DNA from: Diprion similis | Lineage: Eukaryota; Arthropoda; Insecta; Hymenoptera; Diprionidae | Length of the DNA stretch: 64,000 nucleotides | Direction of reading: 5' to 3' | Assembly: GCF_021155765.1 (NCBI RefSeq) | Contig: NC_060116.1 | Span: 5,084,001-5,148,000 of the forward strand | Part shown: piece by piece, positions 25,662 through 37,400 of the stretch | Position numbering within the stretch: position 1 is the first letter of the stretch | Layout of the letters: each line of letters begins with the position of its first letter | Program-made: the position numbers and the translations under genes | Notes under the pieces: generated by a model | The model's input: only the letters and a program-made list of their open reading frames with translations | Databases searched by the model: none | Told to the model about the DNA's origin: nothing

Positions 25662-27582
25662 TTATTTGGTGAGCTTAATCTGGAACAAAATGCAACATTC
25701 CTGAGCTTCTTCGTTCCAAAGTTTCCACTTGACGTTGAAAATTCTCTGTAATAAAAAAGGAACAAGATAAGCGTGCGGATAAGTAAAAGATAAAGAAATC
25801 ATATCATCGTGTGATCTCATCTTTTCAATTAACCAACAATTCCAGCAAAAATATGACGTAACGATTCTGAAACCCGCATCCCCGCGTGTTTTGCGAGTTC
25901 AGTTTTCACGCTTATAAATAATTGTCCAAAAATTTGTCATCATTTATTTTGAGCATAAAAATTAAATTGTAGTAGTCAGCTATAGCTTAAGATAATGTAA
26001 TAGACATTTTGACTCACCACTGGAAACGATTTTGAAATAGCTAATTCGTAACTGTAAGTTTGCCTTGTCCCCGAGGTTGTCGGACAAGCTGTGTTACCAC
26101 AAGCATTCATATTCATTCCTGGGAATCCAATGTCCTGCATATCATTCGCCCAGTAAGCACTGCTCTGCAAGTTATCGCTCGTAAAATCTGTCAAATTTAC
26201 AGAAGAAAATTAACCAAACTTACCCGGCTTCGTAAATATTTAAAAAAATTTATGAATAGGATAAAGAATAAGTAAAAAGTTATCATCAAGCTTACTAGGC
26301 GTGAAATCGAAGCTGATGCTTGCTTCTTGTCCCCGTTTTATACGGCATGGCTTTTTGGACAAGGCCTCCTTGCATGGCTTTACTCGAACCTCGTGTACAG
26401 TGCAGTTTGTTGGTAAATTTTCTGAAAGTAATTCCGTAGTGTTTTTTATTGCAATTTTTAAGAAGCAAATTAATACAAATTAACATCGAGAATGTCGTTC
26501 TCCGTGAAACATTATTTAACCTGAAAAAAATCAATTGTGAACATTTTAATTGTTTCATGGAATACAATTGCAAAATAATTTTTTCTTCACGTCATCAGAC
26601 TTTGCGAAAAATCAATAAGATCACAAGTGCAGATGGCTGAGTCCATTTGAAATATTTCAAACCCATAAGTATAAAAATTCATCTGATATTGTGATCCTCA
26701 ATCGTTAGTCGATGTCTGCAACGCAGATCGAAATGAAGGACTTTTTTACGCGGCTTAAGTTCAAATGTTTAGTTCTTTCTTTACGTTTTTAAAAATTTTC
26801 CCGAAAAATCAAAAGCAACCTTAAATATACACAATAAGGCAGATGATTCACTCATAATTCTCTAGCGGACGAACGAGTTATATTAATCGACTGTTTGCTA
26901 CCGCGAATCTTCATAGAAATTCTCTACTCAATATCAATGACATCGAACAAACGTCTTATGAACAACGTTTAATTGGATTATTCGTAAACACAATTCTGGA
27001 AGGAGTCTGTACGCTGAATTATTTAACGTATAACATGCTTGGCATACGGCTTATCCATGCGCTCAATCGACTATATACTTCACGTCAGTTTCAATTAGCC
27101 TATTCAATCTTCCCAGTCTCAGCTTTACCCCAGAAATGTTTTTCCTATTTTTCATTTATCAATTCAATTATAGAATGCTTTCCTCTTTGTGCCCCACAAT
27201 CAAGGAAAATAAATTATTCGATGAATTTGAAACTTAAGCTTGCGTTGGTCACGATATTCGTTTCTTTTGTACGAACACTCAAAAATTGAATTCAATTTCC
27301 GTCTAGATAAAAATACCAAGTGACAATATCACACATGGCATGAATAAGAATTTGTGACAGTGACGTTTGACACTCAAGCTAGACTCTTCAAAGACTTTCT
27401 ACCCAAAACTAAAAAGGGAATAGTAAAATAATTCCGAAATCAGGAACTTTAGTATAGTTGCAAGTTTACTTACGGTCTGAACGCGAGCAGGGCTGCCAAA
27501 CAACGACTTCGGCAAAAATTGGGGTGGCCAGAGTTAGGATGGCGATTATAACCAAGGGTGACATAAGGCGACGGGTCTTCAT
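25662..27582 (-). CDS. NPC2-like secreted ML-domain lipid-binding protein, complete, four exons
   Basis: Exons are 27582-27474, 26421-26296, 26187-26018 and 25745-25662, with GTAAGT/GTAAGC/GTGAGT donors and pyrimidine-AG acceptors. The join is in phase and encodes 162 residues. Residues 1-24 form a signal peptide (hydrophobic core LVIIAILTLA). The mature part is a typical ML (MD-2-related lipid-recognition) domain: NCTVHEV at 42-48, KPCK at 51-54, a Trp-rich last strand (VKWKLWN, 140-146) and the CC pair at 152-153. Eight cysteines (32, 43, 53, 62, 108, 113, 152, 153) would allow the three conserved NPC2 disulfides plus one. N42 and N79 are N-glycosylation sequons. NPC2 proteins bind sterols and other lipids, and in arthropods many are secreted and some carry semiochemicals. 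AATAAA overlaps the stop codon. The start was chosen because the signal peptide follows it directly. Confidence 0.93.
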
Positions 27583-27640
27583 GTTCGTCGGCTGGAGGCT
27601 TGACGTCGAGTGATATGACGTGTAATCTTGTGTGTTTAAC

Positions 27641-27690
27641 GGAGGCGGAGGTGGAGGTGAAGGTGGAGGTGGAGGTGGAGGACGAGGGAA
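27641..27690. repeat. Purine-rich GGN repeat (GGAGGT-type)
   Basis: Imperfect GGAGGT/GGTGGA repeats on the plus strand, about 60 bases upstream of the NPC2-like start codon. They would form a C/T-rich 5' leader or promoter tract for that minus-strand gene. Confidence 0.7.
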
Positions 27691-27699
27691 AAGGTCAAT

Positions 27700-30144
27700 T
27701 GGCATCAAAGAGAACAGAGTCTTGCGGATGGGACGGACATGTTGACGATGCACGTATCATACGCATAAGGTGGAAAAGGGAGGGGAGATATTGCACATGG
27801 GACACCGATGGAATTGGAGGCTTGCATTAGTTTCGAGCTCGAGTTTCGAAGTGCTCGACATGGATCGTCGGTGTGATCCTTGATTCATTGGGTATCTCTC
27901 GACTGATCACCCCCGTGAAACGCCAACACAGTACCCCTAGTTAATCTCATTCTCGAACCATGGAACATGAGAAACCGTCATTTTTCATCCACCTCGTCAT
28001 CCATGATCTGTTTTAAGAGGGTATATAATGCTCGAATTATGCGTACGGCCGAAAAAGTGGGTGAATTTTCGGAATTCATAGCTCGACAAATAATCATCAA
28101 TTCTATCGGAGTTTACTTTACTCGAAAGTATGTCTAGATGAAATTTCGTTGACATTTTTTTATTCTTTGTATCGCAATGAATTGATAGAAAGCATTGTTA
28201 GTGGCAATAACGTAGAACCATTTCACTCGGTGGCATATTTTGCGATATTTATGATACCTCGAAAGTGACTCGAACGATTAACCTCAAGTTTAAAGACAGT
28301 ATTTTTGAATAACTTATTCGCTTTGCTACTATCTCACTTTTTCAAACACTACATATGTTTACATTTTTTTTTTCTTTGCTTGCTTGCACATTGAATTAAG
28401 TCGTGCATTTTGAACCAAAATTCCAATTTTAACTTTAATGGTTCACTACTCAGAGGAAGATAAACTATCTTAAAACACTGTCTCCAAATTTGAAGTGAAT
28501 CGTTTCAACCGTTTTTAAAATAAATCGAAAGGTTTTTTGCTTTTAGAGCGCTAGAATTTTCGTGAAAGGCTGGAGACTCGTTTCTGGGTGAGAATTGAAC
28601 AATAGTTAACGTTATCGAGGCAAAAGGTGTTTTGCTCATTGTCGAGGGATCGAGGTGTTAATATCATTCGAAATAATTTTGTAATCCCCAAAATCACACT
28701 GAAACCAGTAACTTTGAAATGAAATTCTGCATTAGTAATCATTGGTATTCATGAGAATTCATCTAAGATCACAGAAATCTCTTTGTAATCTTAAGAAATC
28801 CTTAGAAATCACGTAATCACAGTAAAATTATTTTTCAAATGGCTACTCGTAATCATTCTATAAAATTTAAGTAATCATGAAACGTGCAATCATGGTCTTA
28901 GTTTTTCCTCCCGTGTAACGTCCCTCGGGTCAAGGTATGGGTGAAGTGTCTCGAACCTCGAAAGCATGTTCGCCTCGTCTTCCGGTTGAAGTGATCCAAC
29001 TTCATTAGGAAATGCACAATTTAACAATTGGTGCCAATTATTTTTATAGTCGGCCCCGTGCCTTTGATTGGTCGCGTAGAGCATCTGAGAACCACGCCAC
29101 GCCACGAGTCACGTGGTAGAGATAGTGCACGTGACTATGGACCGTGGCCCTCTTGTCGGAATGGTCTTTCAATTATGCTTATCCATACCAAGGCCAATGG
29201 GCCGAAGATGTTCATGAAAAATACTCTGACAAGATTGGAATTCATTAATTCATTTTTCATTTTTCAAAATAACGTAATGAACACTGATTCCGAGGAAAAA
29301 ATTCTGGTTGCGCTTAATTTAATCCAGTCCTCAACTATTTTCAGTTTTTAAATAAATCGTGCTGCTATAACTAGCAGAAGATCTAGTTACATGTGATATT
29401 ATTCTTTTCGATTGTGGTCACTTGTACTATATTTTTTTAAACAATTTCAATAGTTTGACGTTGGTATAACATTAAGTTGATTTTAAGAGCTTATTCGACT
29501 GAAAAATTTAGTGAAATAAACAAAGTATCACTGTAACGATACTCATTTTACTGGAATTATCTAGTAACTATGACAAATGATATTTTTCTCGTTTGACATT
29601 TGTCTTCTTTTCTGATCGAATCCAAAAACGAAGTCGAAATACATATTTCTTCATAATGTTTTCGGATGCTGAAAATTGGGCATTAACAATAAAGTGCCTG
29701 AAAAATATTTTGAAAAACTATTTCCAGAATATTATGTGATATATGATCGCAGTAATGGAAGTAATCATTTTATTCAACCTAATGACCTTTCTTCAACAAT
29801 ATTTGCATCTTCTGTGGCTAGGGTGTACAAAGAAGCAACAAGAAGGAAACCAGGAAATTAAAAAAAAAAAACAATCGTTTCGTGATTAAAAAATAGGAAC
29901 AATTGAAAGATGCGAAAATGAATCAAAATGAGATTTAAATAGAAGTTTTAAAAATTTTCCCCGAAGAGAGGATTGAATATGTATAATAAATTCGCAAAAT
30001 CAATGGGAGTTAATGTAAGGGAAATTCGAGTGAAAGGAAAAGAAAAAGAAAGTTTTATTAAATATGAACGAATTAACGTTGTAATAATATTAATTAAAAT
30101 ACCAATAATAATGATACCGTAATTATAATGTCACGATAATAGAT

Positions 30145-30176
<32 letters not shown>

Positions 30177-31290
30177 TAACAATAATAATAATATCAATAA
30201 CTGTACAAGGTCTACATGAGGTGAATATCGAAGAGATTGCCTGGCAGTAATTACATCACGTACTATAGCTAAGTGTAATGCATTGTACATAAAATGTGGA
30301 GCACACCTTGAGTGGATTTTCTTTTATTCCCACTTTTTCTTTTTCTTTTCCTTATTTTTTGCCTCAAGGCAAAAGAAGGAAACGAGGACACTGACCGCGC
30401 AAATTGCTTTAGTAAAAGTGTATTGTATATACCTATATGTATATATATATATACAAATCATCGAAGGGAGGTAAAGCGAAACATAGTAAATTAGGTATCT
30501 TGAAAAAGAAAAGTGCACCTCATACAGCGAAGGAAATCGAGTTGAGGATATTCTTGAGAAGGTCGAAGATACAGATAATTGTAATGATCAGCCCCCCGGG
30601 TGGATGTTATTATCGATAGCCGGCAATCTCCCCGAGCTCAACGTTGCGTAATATCAACATTTCTTTGGGAATAATAGATTTTGCATTTTTGTGTTTGTAT
30701 TTTTTTTTTTTTATTTTGTTTTCTGTAATCGGCTCGTTTCTCCTTCTCTTTATTAGAACCCTTTACTTTTATTATCAACAGCCCTACAAACTGTGCTATC
30801 TATTATACAGGTATTGTACACAATGATTATTATTACAGACCGACTTTTCATATAAAAGCACAGCTTTATACAGCTAAGTATTATTGTATACTTTTTTTTT
30901 TCTTTTTTTTTTCATTCTTTTTATCGATGCAGTCTTTCGTTTGACGTGAAAAATTTCATAAAAAAATTTCTCGACTCAATGGTAGGTATCCACAATATAT
31001 AACCTATAGTATATTTAGTTAATTCTAATACCGTAGATTCTATATGTTATCTAAATAATCTCCGTTAGAATATTAAATACAACAATCTATTTTATAGGCT
31101 AAAATTTCATTTATCCGAATTATATTCATCCGTTTTACGGTGGTCTAAAAATCTAGTGATATTTATTCGCTTGTTCGTCCATTTTTTTTTTTTTTTCTCC
31201 TTTTATCTACTTTTTTTTTCAAATGGTTCACCGTTTGGCTTCCAACTCGACTTTTGTTTTCTCCTTTCGAGGCGGCGGCCCTCGGGAGAA
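27700..31290. other. Intergenic stretch without a supported gene
   Basis: The CpG-richer part near 27.7-28.0 kb may hold the NPC2-like promoter. A GC-richer patch at about 28900-29160 has a 71-codon minus-strand frame (residues such as PEDEANMLSRFETLHPYLD) that reads like a decayed element but has no recognised match. An AT-rich plus-strand frame at 29676-29861 is similarly unassigned. (AAT)n tracts occur at 30145-30195. Confidence 0.5.
30145..30195. repeat. (AAT)n microsatellite
   Basis: Runs of ATA/AAT trinucleotides interrupted once by an A run. Confidence 0.85.
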
Positions 31291-31292
31291 AG

Positions 31293-31454
31293 TCAAACCA
31301 CGTACACCGGGTCTTTGCAAACTGATATTCTAGCCTCTTGCAGAATCCTCAGCCGCGGGCCGAGGGGCACACCCATTTTCTGTAATCGCTCCTCGCTCAA
31401 GTAGGGTAGCTCCACCATGCCAACCTTCTCTTTTTCGAAGGCATTCGCGTATTT
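31293..31454 (-). CDS. Last exon of the SAM scaffold: C-terminal half of the SAM domain
   Basis: Follows a TTCTGTTACAG acceptor in phase 0 and ends at TGA. It encodes SAM helices 2-5 (KYANAFEKEKVGMVELPYL, then LQKMGVPLGPRLRILQEA). The MGV-LGPRLRIL part matches the mid-to-last helix pattern (hxxLGhxxxxxIL) of SAM domains. The SAM fold is split by an intron after LRELGYE in the preceding exon (32722-32522). Confidence 0.88.
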   Translation of the reverse strand, partial: KYANAFEKEKVGMVELPYLSEERLQKMGVPLGPRLRILQEARISVCKDPVYVV

Positions 31455-34400
31455 CTGTAACAGAAGCGAACACGTTATCAGCCAACGTGACTCGACGATA
31501 AAGCTGTGTTTAGAGAAAGACGTATTGTAGCTGCCTTTGAAGCCCAAAACTCGTGGGGTTCTTCGGTTGTTATTCAACTCTTCTAAGGGTAAATCTACGC
31601 AGTTTCGATACATTGAAATTGCCGAGTCTATTCAACTGAATGATACGGGATGCTAAATGAAATCTCACGTGTTTGGCGGAATAATTGATGCGTAAAGAAA
31701 TACATTGTATATGAGAATCTTAGCCGATTTTTCAACATTCATTTTCAGCTGTGCTGCTTTTTATTTTATACTCAGTTATTATGTTGGATTTTCATTAATC
31801 CTATAATTTTCTGTAGTGATTCGGTCAGAAAAAAGAAAGCATCACCTAAATTGTTTTCAAAACTTTCCAAACGAGTTCAACTCTCAAACGTTAGCTTAAC
31901 GGTTAGCATGAGATTAACGGGCGCTGAAATTCAACTGCACACTTGTAAGTTAAATCTGTTAAATTCGCTTGAAGACCGTACAATCTTTAACTTAGTTGGA
32001 CAGTTTCTGAGTTCTTTTAAAATCCCACAAAACCTTTCACTAAACTTACGTATAAGACCTTTAAATTAAATCCAATGTAAGCACACAAAAACAGATTAGA
32101 TAAGTTGATCTTCATTACATACCATAAATACTTAAAATAATAAAACAGGGATTAGAATATTAAATACGAAATTAGGAATAATTGAAAATCTTGACAAGAT
32201 AGAGAAGAAAAAAATGTATCAAACGAAAGAAACTGCGGGCAGAAAAGAAAGAAGAAGAAAAAAAAAACAAACCGCGGAACTCTCAAGCTGAGGAAATCCG
32301 CCCTTATATATATATTTTTTTCTCTTCTTCTTCACCCCAAGCAGAGAAAAGAAAGACCATTTTTCACGCCCTCGGTTCTTCAGCCCCTGTCAGGTATCTA
32401 ATCCACAACTACTGAGACAACTCGAGCTCATCTGTAACCTAGAACTTCCCTTGCCCGTTAGCAGGTTGTCAGGCCTCGATTTTAATAGCAACGCAGGCAG
32501 ATCGTCGAATCAAAAACTCACCTCGTATCCCAGCTCTCTGAGAAACAGTCTTATCAGCGGTGGTTCGGTCCCGAAGAACTTAGTCAGCTTTTTAACACGC
32601 GATGGATTCGAGAGCGCGGGGAGGTCCGAGTCCTTTATCAGAGGTTGGGATTGAGATCTCACCATGGCCATGCTGGTCTGTGTCCTTAGTGCCGATATTT
32701 CACCCCGTATATTTTCCATCTCCTGAAAACGGTTTTTAAAATTCAGCATTTCACCTCCCGCGGTTTATCGACTCGTCACAAACAAGATCCATTAATTACA
32801 ATTTGTCAACTATCAGGAGTCTAAATTTCGATTCTTCTGCAATTTTAATATCTTGAAGTAAGTGGGAACTGAGATGCAAAAATTCTGCAAGTGTTAAGCT
32901 TCTAGCTCTTACGGTTGAGGAGGAGAAACACGCTAATGATTTTCCTGATTTTGAATGGATTGATTTTTACATTGTATTCCGATGTTATCCTTATCACAGA
33001 AAAAGTATCATTCAAAGTATTTTCGATGTAAAAAAGTCTGATATTTTCGAACATGAAATCCGATTTATAAGTTAGATCCTCACGGGACGAAGACAATTCA
33101 TTCTGTCACAAGAACCGTTTTTTATTTCACAACAAAATATCTTCATCCTTTTTATACTTTTATAAGTTTCTATAAAATCCATTGTAGCTTTCACCACCAT
33201 CTCATTTATAATACCATTGAAAAAAGTATAATTAAAAATAAACTCGGAAGAAAATGTATTTCTTTCAAACCGCAAAACTTTTAAATTAGCAGCATTTCGG
33301 CATCTTAGTACCCATTTCAGGATATAAAAACTCACGCAAAATCGAAGTTTAGGCCCCGGATCGTTTACAGATAATTGATGGACCTGCCCGTATAAAGTGT
33401 TATTCCTTGTCATCTTTGTCGAAACTTAGTAATGCTGCGTCTGAACTCTGTGGCTCGTATTAATTCCGCCTAATGACTCATCTGACAATCGGAAGGCTCC
33501 AGAATTGCGTTAAACCGATTTGACGAACTCTTTAGAAAGGTCGTGGTCACTGCAATGACTAAGATGACAATGACCAGGCTCTTATACAATACGTGGGATA
33601 GAACCGACTATCCCACGCAAATGAAGACCACTTTCCTGGTGATTCGAGGCTACGCTGTCTTTCAAGTGCCTTGTACAGCTTGCAAGCAAGGCAGAAGAGA
33701 TCTGCTGCTTGATAATGATCAGCAAAAGTGATAATAAAGAGATGAAATAGTTTCCTGTAAGTGCATTGCTGTATTTAACAAGCCCTGCACATTTTACTGA
33801 ACTTGCGTTTAAATATTTCTTGCCATCTATGCGTTAATACTCTCCTCGTTGAACCAGGAAATCTTTCATTTTGATGGGTGACAATATTCTGTGACGCATA
33901 AGTCGAGCACTTCATTCGATTTATACACCGAAGACAAGGAAATTAATATCACGGTTAGCGAAGACCCTTGAGCCAGACGGATTTTCGGATTCCTACCTGA
34001 ATCATTAAGTGTTGAGTCCTCATTTCCGAGCTAAGATGAGCCACAGATCGTGCCAACGTCACGACGTGCGATTCCAGCCTCTGAAATCTTTTGTTGATGC
34101 TCTGAAAACAAGAACAGAATGGAATAAAGAGAACTTACGGAAAACTCATAGAATCCTAATTTTTTACTTCAAATCTTGCTGAGGTATCCAAGATTCTTTT
34201 ATTTTGAATTTCCAACAACCTGAAAGACTAATTTAATTTGGTTTGTAAGAAGATTTTCACTTCGGAATAGGAATGTTTGAATCAAACTGTCCAATAACTG
34301 TTCTTACAAACCAGAAAATCATTATGTACCATTTTCTTTGTTACTCTAACAGAAGAAAAGTGAGACATGGTAAATGAACCGATCGTTTCTTCGTGAATCC

Positions 34401-37400
34401 GTTGAATTCTTACGTCGTCATAACGCCAGACGACCTACGAAATGAGAGGCTTTCCACTGCTCCATCGTTTCTACTCTTTTCCTCTACAAGTCCCACATAA
34501 ATCTCGCATGTATGCGCCATCAGGCTGCCGGAAAGTACAATGAATTTACCTTGACGTCTTTGGCTTTTTTCATCCTATCGTCAACGATGTGTGAGCGTCG
34601 TTTGTCGTGATGTCTCGTTACCGGCCGCGAGGAGACCGACGAGGATGGCAAGGAGGACACTGATCCATAGCTGGCAAGTCCGCGCGCTTTTCTCTTTTTC
34701 TTCACACTTCCCCCGAGCAGCTTTAAAACCTAATTAAATAATCGTAGATTGAAAATTAATGATTATTCACAGTCCAGAACTACGTACAGAATTGAAGAGA
34801 ACTTTTGTCGGCTTTACTCGACATTCCAATTCAATATCAACGTCCTTCTTAAGTACAAAGTCTGCAGATATTCAGCTTACGAACCTCACTGTACATGTTC
34901 TCAAGCCCTTCTAGCTGCTTCCTGATGGTCCTCGCGTCGTTTGTACTCAGGTCAGAATCACTTCGATCCAGCATGGACTCGAGGTCGAGGCCAGTTGTGG
35001 TGGAGGTCAGATCAGCAGCTTCTATTCCGAAAACTGAGGATGAAAATACTCTTCATTCATCGTTTCTGAGTACTTGTTACTTTTCGACCGGTCTCCTCAG
35101 TTACTGATTGTCGACTGAGATCCGGGGTGGAGGGAAATGAAGGACGAGAATAGACTTTATAATATATTGACAAATAGTTGTTCGTTCACTCACGATGGGA
35201 GAATTTTTTTGCGGCATCTTTCTTCGACGTCGACACACCGCGATGCTTCGAACCGCTGGCGAAGTTCCTTTTCTCACTGCTCTTCGAGTACTCGCTGTAA
35301 TTCGGTTTCGATCCGTAAGGCAAACTGAAATGACGATCGTGGGTGTTTGAAAATCTGGGAAACTTAACGTAACTAGACGTTGGTGGCTGGTTTAGCGGCC
35401 ATTGATAGGTCTAAGATTAGCCACGACCTCAACTACGGTAAACTTTTTGGAAAAACCAAAATAGTTGGTGAGCTTGTCTGTTTATGAGACAAAAATAAGA
35501 AAACAAAAAATATGCTCACGAATGTTCACAGAATGTGCCTTCAGAAGGTCTCTTTTATTATTATTATTCTCTCCTTCTTCACACTCGGTGTTTGTTATTC
35601 CGTCAGCTTTCAACGGTGACCGAAATGGAAAACACAGTTGCTCTTTCAACTCGTGAATAAGACGTTTGCGTAAATATTAGGTATACGAAAATTAGCCTCA
35701 ATACTCCCTGTCGTTACATTCAGACGAAAAATATACTCTGGGATTTGAAATCAGCCGTATTGGTACATTATGAAAGTGCGATAAGACAAAGTCACATTCG
35801 TCTAAAGTCAGTTTCAGTAAAGCCATTATCTTCGCTTCTAAAAAAAACATGATAAACTTTCAAACTCGAAAGTTTATTGTAATTTATAAGCATATTTCAT
35901 GATCAAGTCTAATATATTGCAGTTATACTAAATTTTCGAACAAGACGTGTACAGTGTTTTAAATTCGCGTCGGAATTTATCTTTCAAAAATCGATGCCAA
36001 GTTTTGTTTACTTTGAAAACTTACTCATGAATTAAATATGGTCATAACATTTTTATTTCGTTTTTAGTTTGTACGTGTTTTAAAAGCTTCTTTCCATAAG
36101 TTTCGTCGTTTCGATCTGACCGATTTCTTTTGTTTTCACAATTTTTTTCCAAGCCAATGTTCGGGAGATTACAAAATTTGTAGTTCGTGATACTTTAGTC
36201 TGATGACAATCAGCAATAATTTGTTGTAAAATTCAATGTATTATTTTTTCTTTCCATAAATTGATTCAAGTTCATCGAGTGCTTGAATACACAGAAATCC
36301 CTATTCTAAATTAGGATCCGTTAAGCAAAGCTCCTGGTTCACCCAGAATGCTCAGGAAAATGTGATACTGAAGGTGAGAAAACTTTTCTTATACTTCATA
36401 CTTGATTTATCTCTCGTTCCTTTTTCACCTACAAGTGAATGTATAATTCGAACGACGCGCATTGTCCAGAGACTCCGGCTACATCGAATAATCGATCAAC
36501 TCATACCGCGGCGAAGATTGAGGAGGAGTTGGGAATTCTTAACGCGACGTTACCTGGCGGTGTATCGATTTCTCGGGGTCCGTGGGCTCCCATGAGGTGA
36601 GAGGGGTGGCAACGGAGGTGTAACAGACGATACGCTCTCCGAAAGGGTCGAATGCGCCATCGCCGGAACATCCCTTGGTTCCAAGATGCTCCTTAGTTCC
36701 GATTCCACGATGTCGACCCACTCGGAGTCTTGCCCTGGATGAGGAAAACTGCGTTATCAACCGAGCATTGAACACCCGGAATCGAACGTGTATAAAAACA
36801 GCGAAGACGGAAAGGAAAAATGCGGTGTTTGAAGGAGACCAGAGTCGACTGACGTGAATACGAGCTCGTAAAAAGTGATCGATTGTCAAAAGCCACGCTT
36901 CTGTATTCCATCGGATGCTTTTGACCGATTCAATTGACCGCCGCGTCCGCGAAAGTTTTCCAACAGTCCGAAGTGGCATCCGATGATTTCTGACCGGTTT
37001 CTTTATGATTCATGGCACGGTCTGTGTATCCCCGGTAGAAATTGAATTATTCGACGAATGCGAATTGAGATTCAGGGTCCGAAACGGTACCAGATAGACG
37101 GTGATTGCCGAATAGCTTGTGATGTGAACTGGGATTCGCGAGAAAATCAAAGAACTCGTGCACGATGGTCAGGAAGGACAGGTTAGTGAAGAGGAAACTC
37201 TCATAGACCTTGGACGAGGATCTGGTCTTCCGGCGGTGGTCGTCTCCCGCTGGAATACACGGCCGATCCTCTCCCTGAATCAACGTTCGACGAACTTTGA
37301 CCAGCCTTGTCGTAGTCCGATCCAGATCCTTGATTGTGGATCTTGAGCCGGTTCATTCCCAGTTCGAGCTGCTCGTCCTTTCGCCCATCAGACTTGGCGG

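Noticed and set aside
36539-36979. 146-codon minus-strand frame
   Set aside because: It overlaps the real scaffold exon 36734-36554 in a different frame. Phase continuity supports the other frame.
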